Origin: Candidatus Jettenia caeni
GTDB taxonomy: Bacteria; Planctomycetota; Brocadiia; Brocadiales; Brocadiaceae
Reading direction: 5' to 3'
NCBI GenBank assembly: GCA_000296795.1
Contig: BAFH01000004.1
Span: 434,001-498,000, forward strand
DNA: 64,000 bases
The notes beneath the pieces are model-generated. The model was given only the letters and a program-made list of their open reading frames with translations, was not told the DNA's origin and made no database searches. Position 1 is the first letter of the stretch. The number at the start of each line of letters is the position of its first letter. Made by a program: the position numbers and the translations under genes. This document shows, piece after piece, positions 1 to 9,216 of this stretch.

Positions 1-63
1 ATCAATCCTTCTCTCGCTGAATTTGATGCCATTATGGAAGAGAAAATGTCTGCTGTACATTAA
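1..63 (+). CDS. 3' end of a gene cut by the window edge
   Basis: Frame 1 is open from base 1 to a TAA at 61-63 and encodes the C-terminal 20 residues of a protein, ending in M-S-A-V-H. It lies 34 bp before the MoaD/ThiS-like gene on the same strand, so the two are probably co-transcribed. The fragment is too short to assign a family. Genes for small sulfur carriers of this kind are often next to amino-acid or thiamine/molybdopterin biosynthesis genes, but nothing here proves that. Confidence 0.55.
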   Translation: MNPSLAEFDAIMEEKMSAVH

Positions 64-97
64 AGTTTACCTATTAAATCTGAAAGGAGTATTAAGA

Positions 98-385
98 ATG
101 TCAGTAACTGTACGTATCCCAACACCACTAAGAGCCGTTACTAAGGGAGCTGATGAGGTGAAGGTGGATGGGAAAAATATTAAGGATATTATTGAAAATC
201 TTGAAGCTAATTATAAAGGGATTAAAGAAAGAATCTGCGATGGCGATGGTCAGATCAGAAGATTTATCAACTTTTATCTCAATGATGAAGATATCCGGTT
301 TATGGGTAATTTAAATACACCGATAAAAGACGGCGATTATATATCCATAGTGCCTGCTATTGCTGGTGGAAATTATAGATTTTAA
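98..385 (+). CDS. MoaD/ThiS-family sulfur carrier protein
   Basis: A 95-residue beta-grasp protein. Members of this family carry sulfur as a thiocarboxylate on a C-terminal Gly-Gly for molybdopterin, thiamine or amino-acid biosynthesis. The hallmark tail is present as P-A-I-A-G-G, but it is followed by five residues (N-Y-R-F region), so a protease may have to expose the diglycine, as in CysO/MoaD-like proteins of some bacteria. The start is the ATG at 98, behind a good AAAGGAG at 83-89; an upstream in-frame ATG at 23 has no such site and overlaps the preceding gene. Whether it serves molybdopterin, thiamine or cysteine/methionine synthesis is not decided by the neighbours. Confidence 0.8.
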   Translation: MSVTVRIPTPLRAVTKGADEVKVDGKNIKDIIENLEANYKGIKERICDGDGQIRRFINFYLNDEDIRFMGNLNTPIKDGDYISIVPAIAGGNYRF

Positions 386-392
386 ACTCGTG

Positions 393-424
393 AGGTTGGG
401 TTTCGTTCCTCAACCCAACCTACA
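393..424. repeat. Inverted repeat between convergent genes
   Basis: GGTTGGGTT at 394-402 pairs with AACCCAACC at 412-420 around a 9-base loop. It sits between the convergent sulfur-carrier and thyX genes and could act as a transcription stop. The sequence resembles a short dispersed palindrome found in many environmental genomes, but no second copy was seen in this window. Confidence 0.5.
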
Positions 425-512
425 CAGCTTGAAAAAGCCCCCCTGAATACAACTTTAAAGTATCGATCAAGCACAGGGCCCTGGTAACTCTATAGTATGA
501 ATGGAAAAAATT

Positions 513-1265
513 CTATAAGAGGTTTTTAAACTTTTCCCGAACATCATCCATTTGACCACACGTCATCTGTCCCTCCGGGCATGTATCATGTACACAACCT
601 GGACCTGCTTCTTTGAAAATATGGGGAGAAACTTGTTTAACGAGACGGAGCATCTCCGTTGCCATAGCCCTTATCTCCCACTGGGCGCGATTACAGCAAC
701 GTACCTGAAAGAAATGTAACAGTTCACGGGCATTCATAGTAATGATAATCTTTGTCTCTGCAGCATTCGGCAATAAAAAACGGACATCCTCAAGGGCGCT
801 TTCTCCGTTAGTCTCAAATGCACCTGCAAGCTCATCATACCACTCCTGAATGACCTTCATCTTTTCAAGAAACCACTCTCTTTTGCCTATTTTTTCTATA
901 CTAGGAGGAACAATGAAATGAAATCCTCCCTTTTCCTTACCTTGCTGTCCGACATATCGCTGGCTCTGCTGGGAGTAAGATGCCAGGCGATGCCTTACGA
1001 TCTGGTGAGAACAGGCGCGTGAGATACCTTCTACACCGAAAGTAAAAGTAACATGCTCTATAGGCGAGAGATGACGCATATCGATCAATTTTTCAATAAA
1101 ACCTGCTTGGTCCTTGTTCTTAATCTGGTTTTTCAATTCAGCAACAGAAGCGGGACTATAGCATAGCTTAGCTGCCTGAGCTATTATTTCTTCAGGATCC
1201 GGTGTATACTGTAGTAATATTACCTGTAATTTGGATTCCGCCACAAATTTACTCTTAAAACTCAA
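513..1265 (-). CDS. thyX: FAD-dependent thymidylate synthase ThyX
   Basis: A flavin-dependent thymidylate synthase of 250 residues that methylates dUMP to dTMP using methylenetetrahydrofolate and NADPH. The ThyX signature (R-H-R, then Ser/Gln-rich, ending S-Q-R-Y) is at residues 91-104. The C-terminal part has several Cys residues and the R-(A/C)-Q-W-E-I-R block usual for the family. Translation most likely starts at a TTG (1263-1265) that overlaps the last codons of the upstream cobO gene by 11 bp, which suggests translational coupling. No classical thyA is visible in the window. folD at 39.2 kb would supply the folate cofactor. Confidence 0.93.
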   Translation of the reverse strand: MSFKSKFVAESKLQVILLQYTPDPEEIIAQAAKLCYSPASVAELKNQIKNKDQAGFIEKLIDMRHLSPIEHVTFTFGVEGISRACSHQIVRHRLASYSQQSQRYVGQQGKEKGGFHFIVPPSIEKIGKREWFLEKMKVIQEWYDELAGAFETNGESALEDVRFLLPNAAETKIIITMNARELLHFFQVRCCNRAQWEIRAMATEMLRLVKQVSPHIFKEAGPGCVHDTCPEGQMTCGQMDDVREKFKNLL

Positions 1266-1791
1266 TACCTTTTTGGGCTTTAATACCCTTTTTGTAACAA
1301 TGTTTAATATCGTGCATTTCCGTCACTATATCGGCTAGCTCAATAATTTTGCTATGAGCGTTGCGCCCTGTAAGAATCACATGTAATCTTTTCGGCCTCT
1401 CCTTCAATGCTGCTAGTATATCTTCAGCGTCTAAAAGGCCGTAGCTGGTCATGTTATTGATTTCGTCAAGAATAACAACATCGTACAAATCAGAAAAGAT
1501 TTCTTGTTTTGCATAATCCCATGATACTTTTGCATTTTCAATAATCTCATCCGTATAGGGGGTACCCGGCAGACCCTCCTTACGGATAAATCCCAGGCCT
1601 AACTGAACAATCCGAAAACCTGGTTCTAATCGCTTCATTGCTTCAAGTTCACCGGTATGCCATGCTCCTTTAATAAACTGAAGCATAAGCACTTTCATAC
1701 CATGTCCGGTAGCCCGGAGACCAAGCCCTAATGCAGCCGTAGTCTTGCCTTTTCCATCACCTGTATTTACTAGTATTAAGCCGTTTCCCAT
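1255..1791 (-). CDS. cobO: Cob(I)yrinic acid a,c-diamide adenosyltransferase
   Basis: A corrinoid adenosyltransferase of the CobA/CobO/BtuR family (about 178 residues), which transfers the adenosyl group of ATP to Co(I) corrinoids to make coenzyme B12 forms. The N-terminal P-loop G-D-G-K-G-K-T-T is intact (residues 11-18 from the chosen start). The family block around L-D-E-I-N at about residue 110 is also present. The ATG at 1791 is preferred; a TTG two codons upstream (1797) is also possible, and neither has a strong ribosome site. It overlaps thyX by 11 bp and is probably co-transcribed with it. Confidence 0.92.
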   Translation of the reverse strand: MGNGLILVNTGDGKGKTTAALGLGLRATGHGMKVLMLQFIKGAWHTGELEAMKRLEPGFRIVQLGLGFIRKEGLPGTPYTDEIIENAKVSWDYAKQEIFSDLYDVVILDEINNMTSYGLLDAEDILAALKERPKRLHVILTGRNAHSKIIELADIVTEMHDIKHCYKKGIKAQKGIEF

Positions 1792-1992
1792 AATCAACCG
1801 TCTTTGTTAAAATAAAAAATATATAGGTATTATAATATGTAAAAAGATTCTATTAATCAAGGAATTAAAGTTTGGTATAATAAGGTAGCAGAATCTTTTC
1901 TTGGAATCTTAAAATACCATGCTTAATATGGGAACGTTTAGAGATGTTTTTCTGTTTATAAAACCGGGATATGTTGAAAGAAGGGAGATTAT

Positions 1993-2502
1993 ATGTCAGA
2001 GATCAAGGAAAGTGATCTACCGAGTATAGGCAAAAAATTTACCTTGGAGTTAGATTCAAATGATAAATTAGTTATAGTAATTCACTTTTCAGGAGAGAGA
2101 GAGGTCTTTAAATTTACCAAAGATAGCGATGAGCCTATCTCGGTAACGAGACTAACCGACGAAGAGGCTCGTCAAATTGGCGCAATACTCGCCGGGACAT
2201 ATTTCCAGCCAGTCATTGAAGAAAAGCAAAAGCTCATGATGAAAAATGTAACTATGGAATGGATCAAGGTCACACCCGACTCACTATTAGCCAATAAAAA
2301 GATTGAGGAGCTGGACATTCGAAAAATGACAGGGGTATCCATTACTACCATTATCAGAGGTGAAACGGTACTTCCCAACCCTCCACCTCATGAGGTTATT
2401 AAACCTCATGATACTATTATTATTATAGGAAATAATGAACAGATTAAAAACTTTATATCAACCTTTGATATCAAACAACCGGTAGAAAATGATCGTCAAT
2501 GA
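1993..2502 (+). CDS. KhtT-like RCK_C regulatory subunit of antiporter
   Basis: A 169-residue soluble protein with an N-terminal KhtT-like region (about residues 1-80) and a C-terminal TrkA_C/RCK_C domain (about 85-160, ending in H-D-T-I-I-I-I-G-N-N). Such subunits gate CPA2-type K+/H+ antiporters in response to pH or nucleotides. The gene has an AGGGAG site 8 bp ahead of its ATG and overlaps the antiporter gene by 14 bp, so the two proteins are surely made together. Length and order match the Bacillus KhtT-KhtU pair; the transported ion here is inferred. Confidence 0.85.
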   Translation: MSEIKESDLPSIGKKFTLELDSNDKLVIVIHFSGEREVFKFTKDSDEPISVTRLTDEEARQIGAILAGTYFQPVIEEKQKLMMKNVTMEWIKVTPDSLLANKKIEELDIRKMTGVSITTIIRGETVLPNPPPHEVIKPHDTIIIIGNNEQIKNFISTFDIKQPVENDRQ

Positions 2503-3700
2503 AAGCGTATTAGTACTGGGCATCTCCCTCCTCGCCCTATTTTTTGCTGGCTTTTTAGCTACCAAGATCAATCAATCTCTCACCGCAATTTTCATTATAG
2601 TCGGCATGATTCTTCAGAATTTTTTCCCTGTTACTATTATAACAGAGTTTATCGCCACCCTGGGCATTATCTTTATGCTCTTTATGTTTGGTCTTGAATT
2701 TTCAGTTGGCAGTCTCGTGAATAACCAGAAAAAGATATTCTATACAGGAATTTATGATTTTATACTTAACTTTCCACTTGGCCTGTTAATAGGATGGCTG
2801 CTGGGATATGATCTCATCCAATCACTCTTACTTGCAGGAATTGTTTATGTAACGAGTTCCGTAATTGTGGCCAAATCTATTATTGATTTAAAGCGTTCAG
2901 CAAATCCGGAAACGGAATATATTCTTAATATCTTGATTTTTGAAGACATGTTCATTGCCACATTCCTTGCATTCATTGTCGGCATTGTTAATTATGGTAA
3001 AATAGACGCAAAGAGTATCTTTTTCGTTATGCTGAAGACTTCTGCTTTTTTTATGTTCTTTATCATACTAGCGAGAACTTCAAAAAAATATATCGATAAG
3101 ATTATTGATATCGATCATACGGAATTATTTGTAATCCTGATTCTGTCGGTTATTGTACTTTCAGCAGGCGCTGCGGCAAAAATAGGACTCTCTGAGGCAA
3201 TAGGTGCATTCCTTGCCGGATTGCTACTATCGGAGACGAAACAAAGACACAGGATCTCAGAGGCAATCAAACCATTTCAACAATTTTCCACAGCAATCTT
3301 CTTCGTTGCATTTGGAATGTCGATTGATTACAAACATTTCGGAAACCTCATTCCGATGGCAATATTTATATTTATTCTCTCTTCTTTCAGTAAGGTCTTT
3401 GGTGGCTACCTTATTGGTAAAAAATACGCCTTAAGTAAAAAGGCCGGTTTAAGGCTTGGTTTTAGTCTTATCCCCAGGGGAGAATTCTCAATCATCCTGG
3501 CAGGGGCCATTGCAATGAATCACAACCTGCCTTATCCTCTACAATGTCTTACCGGATTCTACGTATTGTTTAGCGCCATTCTTGGTAGTATTATCATGAA
3601 GGAATCGGATTGGTTTACAAAATGGCTTATTGAAAGAAGAGAGAAAGAAATAAAACCCATTGATGATAGTTCAACTATGGGTCCCCATAAATATTTGTAA
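2489..3700 (+). CDS. CPA2 family cation/proton antiporter (KhtU-like)
   Basis: A 403-residue membrane protein with about 12 hydrophobic segments, starting inside the end of the RCK_C subunit gene. It has the CPA2 features G-x-x-F-M-L-F-x-x-G-L-E-F near residue 65 and a conserved E-A-I-G-A-F-L-A-G-L-L-L segment near residue 240. The soluble domain is encoded separately upstream. It likely exports K+ or Na+ in exchange for H+ and could help with pH or osmotic balance, which matters in a cell that keeps a proton gradient across its anammoxosome membrane. The last point is inference. Confidence 0.88.
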   Translation: MIVNESVLVLGISLLALFFAGFLATKINQSLTAIFIIVGMILQNFFPVTIITEFIATLGIIFMLFMFGLEFSVGSLVNNQKKIFYTGIYDFILNFPLGLLIGWLLGYDLIQSLLLAGIVYVTSSVIVAKSIIDLKRSANPETEYILNILIFEDMFIATFLAFIVGIVNYGKIDAKSIFFVMLKTSAFFMFFIILARTSKKYIDKIIDIDHTELFVILILSVIVLSAGAAAKIGLSEAIGAFLAGLLLSETKQRHRISEAIKPFQQFSTAIFFVAFGMSIDYKHFGNLIPMAIFIFILSSFSKVFGGYLIGKKYALSKKAGLRLGFSLIPRGEFSIILAGAIAMNHNLPYPLQCLTGFYVLFSAILGSIIMKESDWFTKWLIERREKEIKPIDDSSTMGPHKYL

Positions 3701-3725
3701 GAGGAAAATAATAAACTCTGCAATC

Positions 3726-4748
3726 TTACCGTAGTACTCTTTTGCCAATCTTCCGCCTCAATGACATGAGAAGCTCTCTTGCCATGAGCCATTTATCTTC
3801 AAGAGCCCACATATGGAAAGGAAGTACACATCCGCACCGCAAGCAATCAGCTTGCGGTCCCATCATACATGGTTTTTTTATTTGGCCTTGAGGATCCAGA
3901 CAAAAGGAGACCTTTTTAAAAACACAATTTCTCGTAATTTCTTTACACTTATCAGACTTCATAAGTTTAAGAACAAGGTTAGGAACACCGATAAAATCGC
4001 CATATTTCTCATCTTTCAATCTCAGCAGTTTATCTAATATTTCATCGCGCAATCTCCAACCTGGCCAGAGATCATTATTTTTCAATCCTTTTATGGGGGT
4101 ATATATCTGAAATAAACATCCTTTAACGCCAACATCTTTCCATTCTTCCAGAAAATACTCAATGTCCTGGTAATTCATCGTATTAATTACCATAGATACA
4201 GAGATCTTTAATTCAGGCCTATTAGCATGTTTTTTTATCCTATCATAGCAACCCATTCCACGAATGGCATCATGGGTATCCTTTTTGCCATCCACCGATA
4301 TATAGAAGTTAACATCAGGCCAATAAGGAAGTTCAATCGTGCCATTTGTAGCTATCAGATTCGACTTAAAATATTTCATCCCACGTTCTATCAAATCTTT
4401 TCTCAGTAAGGGTTCGCCGCCAATCCAGGAGCATTGATAAAAGGGAAAATCTGTCTCTTTTAAACTTTCCAATTTTCCTATCCACTCATCATCGGTAAGC
4501 TCTGGCCGCCCCTCATAATCATGTGCATAAAAGTAGCAATGCTTACAACGGAGATTACAGCGATTGGTGATATCAATTGCGCCAATGGCGCCTTTGGGTT
4601 TACCAAAAAGATCAAACCGCCCTAAATCATATAATTTAAAGAGGAATTTTGTCTTTTCTTTTCCTATCTTTTGACAGGAATAATCGAAAAGCTTGTCCCT
4701 CAATGTCCTTCTCGGACCGATCTGTTTATTTTCTAAAGTGTTAATCAT
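3726..4748 (-). CDS. Radical SAM protein with Cys-rich C-terminus
   Basis: A 340-residue radical SAM enzyme. The [4Fe-4S]-AdoMet motif C-x3-C-x2-C is at residues 64, 68 and 71, followed by the C-Y-F-Y segment. A later G-G-E-P-L-L stretch is the usual AdoMet-binding GGE motif. The C-terminal third holds a cluster of Cys residues, including C-L-R-C-G-C, as in SPASM-type proteins that carry extra Fe-S clusters, but it is not a textbook SPASM pattern. Its start overlaps the stop of the exported-protein gene upstream (ATGA), so the two are an operon. The substrate is unknown; a peptide- or lipid-modifying role would fit the family. Confidence 0.8.
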   Translation of the reverse strand: MINTLENKQIGPRRTLRDKLFDYSCQKIGKEKTKFLFKLYDLGRFDLFGKPKGAIGAIDITNRCNLRCKHCYFYAHDYEGRPELTDDEWIGKLESLKETDFPFYQCSWIGGEPLLRKDLIERGMKYFKSNLIATNGTIELPYWPDVNFYISVDGKKDTHDAIRGMGCYDRIKKHANRPELKISVSMVINTMNYQDIEYFLEEWKDVGVKGCLFQIYTPIKGLKNNDLWPGWRLRDEILDKLLRLKDEKYGDFIGVPNLVLKLMKSDKCKEITRNCVFKKVSFCLDPQGQIKKPCMMGPQADCLRCGCVLPFHMWALEDKWLMARELLMSLRRKIGKRVLR

Positions 4749-5308
4749 TTTACATCAGAAAAATCAATCTTATATTCTTTCTGATCCTTTCTCGTTTTAA
4801 TAAGAATAGTTGTATCTGCATTAGGATTTATTTTATCATAGAGAAAAATACCAACGACACTCTGCCGCCTGTCTTTATACTTCATACCAAACTCCGTATT
4901 TTGCGGCAGTATAATATTTGTTCCTTGCTTTAACATAATCTGAACGTCTTCCAGAGCCTGAATATCCTCATCAATATTTACTACAACATTGAACGTCGTG
5001 GAATGCTGAATCTCTTTTATATCTTCGGCAGTAAGGGTTTTTTCTTTCATTGCATGCATAGCCGAAGTAACTGCAATTCTCATATATTTGCTCATTATCA
5101 GGCCTCCTGGTCCTTTTGGATACTCTCCAAAACAGGCCTGTTTTACGGTATCACTGTAAAAAATATCCTTCCCTTTATGTTTTTTACCGTATTCATCCGC
5201 CTCCTGTATCTGTTCAGGGGTTAACTGAATATCAAATGCATTTGATAAAGCTGGTATCCCTGATATAATTATACTGATTGCAATTGCACACCATTTTATG
5301 TATTTCAT
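4745..5308 (-). CDS. Exported protein of unknown function
   Basis: A 187-residue protein with a Sec-type signal peptide (residues 1-24, cleaved after S-N-A). I do not recognise the family. The mature part is charged, with a single Cys near residue 59 (Q-A-C-F-G-E-Y). It is translationally coupled by 4 bp to the radical SAM gene downstream. The pairing suggests a common process, but a periplasmic protein is not an obvious substrate for a cytoplasmic radical SAM enzyme. Confidence 0.6.
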   Translation of the reverse strand: MKYIKWCAIAISIIISGIPALSNAFDIQLTPEQIQEADEYGKKHKGKDIFYSDTVKQACFGEYPKGPGGLIMSKYMRIAVTSAMHAMKEKTLTAEDIKEIQHSTTFNVVVNIDEDIQALEDVQIMLKQGTNIILPQNTEFGMKYKDRRQSVVGIFLYDKINPNADTTILIKTRKDQKEYKIDFSDVK

Positions 5309-5359
5309 AAAGAGACCTCCTCATGATTGACCATCCTTGATTTAAAGATACGCATTTTT

Positions 5360-5719
5360 TTATTCTTCACAAACTTTAAGCTCTTTACCGGTAATCATAC
5401 TAATCTTTTTCCCGAGATTTTTCATTTCCTTAAGACCACCCCGGTTAGAGGATTCACCCACTTCATCTATCAACATCTTTTTTCCGTCCGTTAAACGGAG
5501 CAAGACTAAGTATCGTATATAGTTATCCGGCACGGAGTCAAGTATCTCTTTTACAACCTCTACTCTTTTTATCTTAGAAAAGGGAAAACTATCCTCATTA
5601 TCAAAAAAAATTGTCCTTCTAATCTTTGTTATTATTTGTTCTGCCTTCCCATCAATAGTGATTATCTTGAAAAAGGAATTCAATACCAGTTTATTCGTAA
5701 TTTTTTTCTTTGCTACCAT
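5360..5719 (-). CDS. Small cytoplasmic protein of unknown function
   Basis: A 119-residue lysine-rich protein with no signal peptide. The start is the ATG at 5719, which follows a strong AAAAGGAGGT; a longer reading to 5773 would include an 18-residue extension lacking this support. The pattern of short beta strands with a C-terminal helix resembles PH-like small domains, but I cannot name a family. It lies upstream of, and in the same direction as, the exported protein and radical SAM genes (51 bp gap). Confidence 0.6.
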   Translation of the reverse strand: MVAKKKITNKLVLNSFFKIITIDGKAEQIITKIRRTIFFDNEDSFPFSKIKRVEVVKEILDSVPDNYIRYLVLLRLTDGKKMLIDEVGESSNRGGLKEMKNLGKKISMITGKELKVCEE

Positions 5720-5946
5720 AATAACTAACACCTCCTTTTTCAATATCAGTACAATTGAATAGGTTATTCGCAATTATCTGAATTAATTATGGAGGAATAT
5801 ATCACATACCGATGAGATAGTCAAAATTATTATTCCTGTAAATTTTGTTCTATCTACTTACACTAGGAGAGCTTAATTAGTATATAGCTAAGATAATATA
5901 CTGAGACTAAAAAATCAAATTAAATATCAGTCAGGATTTAAGATAT

Positions 5947-5987
5947 AAAAAAAGCTTCCCATCCTGTTTGGAACGGGAAGCTTTTTT
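5947..5987 (-). terminator. Bidirectional rho-independent terminator
   Basis: A-rich tract, then AGCTTCCC at 5953-5960 pairing with GGGAAGCT at 5975-5982, then a T run. It lies just beyond the stop of the PpiC-type foldase gene on the minus strand and has U tracts on both strands. The 170 bp between it and the next gene (5774-5946) hold nothing else I can identify. Confidence 0.85.
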
Positions 5988-6034
5988 CATGAAAATCCTG
6001 TATGAGAAAAGAATAAAGGGTATCTGTTTATCTG

Positions 6035-7093
6035 TTAGTTAGTCTTAATATCTATCTTAGCATTTTGTTTCAGTTGTGCTAACGTAACATTAAGGCTTTC
6101 CGACATCATATCCATTTTAACATCTTGCTTTATATCGTCGAAATTAATCTCTTCTCCCTTTTTTATTTCTGTCACCTTTATGATATGATACCCGAAATCT
6201 GTCTTTATGGGTTCACTTACCTGATCGACATTGAGCGCAAATGCCGCTGCAGCAAATGGCTCAACCATTTTTCCCTTTCTCTTAAAGAACCCTAAATCTC
6301 CACCTTCTTTTGCAGACGGGCAATCGGAATACTGCTCTGCAACTTTTGCAAAGTCTTTTCCTGCATCTACTTCTGCCTTTGCCTTGCTGATTTTTTCCTT
6401 TGCCTGTGCCAGTTCTTCCTCTGTTTTCATATTCCGTGTATCCACCAGGATGTGACTTGCCTTTACCTCGGTATCATCATAATTATGTTTGTTCTTCTCA
6501 AAATATGCCTTTATTTTCTGGTCATCAATATCCTTCCCAAAATACCTTTCCAAGGAAAGTGATATCTTTATATCCCTCTTTAAATCATCAATGCTACCTC
6601 CATGAGATGCAAGTATTTGCTCCAGCGTTTGACCCTGTAAACTTGGATTTGACTCAGCGTCCTTCCTTACTTTTTCCAATTCTGCATCTATATCTGCCTG
6701 ACTTACTTCAATCTTTTTATCCTTAATAAATTGCATAATGAGTTTTTGGGTAACCAAACCATCGAGTATCTGTTTAGTCACTACGGGAATTTGCTCTTTA
6801 TCTATTTTATCTGTGAACCTATTGAGTATTTTATTAACCTCTCCCTGGGTAATTGCCTCGCCATTTACTGTTGCAGCAACCTTATTTGAGTCTTTATTTG
6901 CGTCTTTTTCCTTTTTGGCAGGCGCAGCCTCTTTTTGTTTAGATGCAGAGGCTTCCTTTTTAGGTGATTCAGTAGCTTTTTTTGCTGATGCAGAAGGTTT
7001 TTTTGTCTCTGTTTCGGCAGCGAAAACACTTAAATGAATGCATAGTATTCCACTCATTACAATTCCCATCTGCCTGGTAAATCCCTTTATCAT
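6035..7093 (-). CDS. Exported PpiC-type peptidyl-prolyl isomerase
   Basis: A 352-residue secreted foldase of the SurA/PrsA type. It has a signal peptide (1-25), then a low-complexity Lys/Ala/Ser/Glu linker (about 27-70), a SurA-N-like helical chaperone region (about 72-200) and one parvulin domain (about 208-312, with the A-S-H-I-L-V and F-G-Y-H-I-I-K-V signatures). It would help fold exported proteins such as the many cytochromes c of this organism. A GGAGA site precedes the ATG. It is the last gene of the run kinase-regulator-MarC-foldase and is followed by the terminator at 5947. Confidence 0.9.
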   Translation of the reverse strand: MIKGFTRQMGIVMSGILCIHLSVFAAETETKKPSASAKKATESPKKEASASKQKEAAPAKKEKDANKDSNKVAATVNGEAITQGEVNKILNRFTDKIDKEQIPVVTKQILDGLVTQKLIMQFIKDKKIEVSQADIDAELEKVRKDAESNPSLQGQTLEQILASHGGSIDDLKRDIKISLSLERYFGKDIDDQKIKAYFEKNKHNYDDTEVKASHILVDTRNMKTEEELAQAKEKISKAKAEVDAGKDFAKVAEQYSDCPSAKEGGDLGFFKRKGKMVEPFAAAAFALNVDQVSEPIKTDFGYHIIKVTEIKKGEEINFDDIKQDVKMDMMSESLNVTLAQLKQNAKIDIKTN

Positions 7094-7175
7094 TAGTTTC
7101 TCCTATAAAAAAATTTAAAATAACAATCTCCAAATTTTAATATATTTTGGCTCATAAAGTCAAATTACTTCTTTT

Positions 7176-7802
7176 TTAAGAAGATTTTTTTATATAAAGT
7201 ATTACATCCATAACCCCCCGTCTAATCATCATCACCGCTATGGCTGCCAGTAACAGAGAGGCAACCTTTGCAAAGGCCTTTGAACCCCCTTCACGCATAA
7301 GTCGATATATAAAATCAGATTTCAAGAGTACAATCCACACAATAAAAAGATTTGCCAGGAGTGAAACCATTGTGGGAATGTAACCATAAGTATCTATCGT
7401 AATAATAATTGAGGTCAAAACAGCCGGTCCTACAACAAGGGGAATACCTAAAGGGACTACCCCTATGGTTGAGGTCATAACCCTTTTTTCTTTCTCTCCA
7501 AAAAGCAAATCATTAATGGCAAAAACAAGCAATAAGAGTCCTCCAGCCATTTTAAAATCATATATTTCAACTCCCAATACAGAAAAAACAAACTTACCAA
7601 TAGCTATAAAACTAACACTCACTGAAAGAGCGGTGATAATAGATTGATTAATAATTTTTGTCTTGAGCGGATTTTTTATACCATCCATCAGTGACATAAA
7701 AATAGGCAATACCCCTATGACATCGATTGCAACAAAAATTGGTATAAAAGCGAGGAGATAGTTATATACATGTTCCATGTTAAAGTTTTGTAGAATTTCC
7801 AT
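7176..7802 (-). CDS. MarC family integral membrane protein
   Basis: A 208-residue protein with six hydrophobic segments and the MarC/UPF0056 signature (F-V-A-I-D-x-I-G-V-L-P-I-F near residue 22; G-P-A-V-L-T-S near 105). The biochemical role of the family is not established. It follows the NtrC-type regulator by 27 bp in the same direction and is probably part of that operon. Confidence 0.87.
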   Translation of the reverse strand: MEILQNFNMEHVYNYLLAFIPIFVAIDVIGVLPIFMSLMDGIKNPLKTKIINQSIITALSVSVSFIAIGKFVFSVLGVEIYDFKMAGGLLLLVFAINDLLFGEKEKRVMTSTIGVVPLGIPLVVGPAVLTSIIITIDTYGYIPTMVSLLANLFIVWIVLLKSDFIYRLMREGGSKAFAKVASLLLAAIAVMMIRRGVMDVILYIKKSS

Positions 7803-7829
7803 AAGTTTGGATTATTGAATTATATGAGA

Positions 7830-9188
7830 TTACAACAATTCAGTAATTTTATGCTTTTTTATTTTATTATAAAGACTGGCACGTGAGATTTGGAGTATTT
7901 TAGCAGCTTGTTCCTTATCTGCCTCCACCAATTCCATAGTGTTAACAATTATTTGGCGCTCAACCTGATCCATTAATATCTGAAGGGACTTTCCGGACAA
8001 GTCCTGTTTAAAACTTGTCTTTTCCTGATACAAAGGGATGTCTACAGGCTCAATCATCTTTCCTTTACAAAGAATTACCGCACGTTCGATAACGTTTTCC
8101 AGCTCTCGTATATTGCCTGGCCAGGCATATGACATGAGTTTACCTAGCGCTTCACGCGAAATCCCTTCTACTGTTTTCCTATTCTTTGTATTATGGATAG
8201 AAAGAAAATGTGAAACAAGCATGGGGATATCGTCCATACGCTCTCTTAAAGAAGGAAGAAAAATACGAATAACGTTCAACCTATAGAAGAGATCCCTGCG
8301 AAATAAGCCTTTTTCAACACGATCCTCAAGGTCTGCATTGGTTGCGGCAACAATACGTACATCCACTTTTACCGGCTGGTCGCTTCCTACCGCCTCAAAT
8401 TCACTATCCTGCAAAACACGAAGTAATTTTGCCTGAACCGTCATAGGAATATTGCCGATTTCATCTAAGAATATGGTACCTCGATCTGCTGTTCTAAAAC
8501 GACCAATTCTATCTTTTGTTGCTCCGGTAAATGACCCTTTCTCGTGGCCAAAGAGTTCACTCTCCAATAACGTCTCTGACAAGGCAGCGCAATCTACCTT
8601 TACAAAAGGATAATTCTTACGAGTACTATTGTAATGAATAGCCCTTGCTACCAATTCCTTGCCTGTTCCTGTCTCTCCCTGAATCAGGATATTAGCTTCC
8701 GTATTAGATACGTTTGATATAATTTCATAGATCTTTCTCATCTTTACACTTTCACCAACAATATTACCAAAGGTATATTTTTCACCGAGTTCTGAGCGTA
8801 ACCGGTCCACTTCCCCTTCCAGTCGCTGCATTTGTAATATCTTTTCAATAATAATAATAAGTTCATCGCGCTTGAACGGTTTCGTAATATAATCCGAAGC
8901 GCCGAGTTTCATAGCTTCTACGGCATTGGTAACAGTGCCATAACTGGTCATGACAACTACATCGATATGTGGATTTTGCTGTTTAACCTTCTTTAAGACT
9001 TCTATACCGTCCATTTCTGGCATAACTAAATCAGTAAGGACAATAGTATATATTCCATCCATAGATATCTTTTCAATGGCTTCTTTACTGCTTGCAACAA
9101 CGTCCGATACATATCCCCTGCTCTTGAGGAGTTCCTTACACATCTCCCCCATTGCTATATCATCATCTACAATTAATATCTTCTTCAA
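7830..9188 (-). CDS. NtrC-family sigma-54 response regulator
   Basis: A 452-residue activator with a receiver (1-120, phospho-acceptor D53, conserved Lys in T-K-P-F at about 103), an AAA+ domain (about 140-370; Walker A G-E-T-G-T-G-K-E at 171-178; sigma-54 contact loop G-S-F-T-G-A at 218-223) and a C-terminal Fis-type helix-turn-helix. Unlike the other three NtrC-type proteins here it keeps a normal contact loop. The start is a TTG at 9188 with an AAGGGA site upstream. It is directly behind the PAS kinase gene (28 bp), its likely partner. Confidence 0.93.
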   Translation of the reverse strand: MKKILIVDDDIAMGEMCKELLKSRGYVSDVVASSKEAIEKISMDGIYTIVLTDLVMPEMDGIEVLKKVKQQNPHIDVVVMTSYGTVTNAVEAMKLGASDYITKPFKRDELIIIIEKILQMQRLEGEVDRLRSELGEKYTFGNIVGESVKMRKIYEIISNVSNTEANILIQGETGTGKELVARAIHYNSTRKNYPFVKVDCAALSETLLESELFGHEKGSFTGATKDRIGRFRTADRGTIFLDEIGNIPMTVQAKLLRVLQDSEFEAVGSDQPVKVDVRIVAATNADLEDRVEKGLFRRDLFYRLNVIRIFLPSLRERMDDIPMLVSHFLSIHNTKNRKTVEGISREALGKLMSYAWPGNIRELENVIERAVILCKGKMIEPVDIPLYQEKTSFKQDLSGKSLQILMDQVERQIIVNTMELVEADKEQAAKILQISRASLYNKIKKHKITELL

Positions 9189-9216
9189 AACTTTTATCCC
9201 TTACCTCAATTACTAC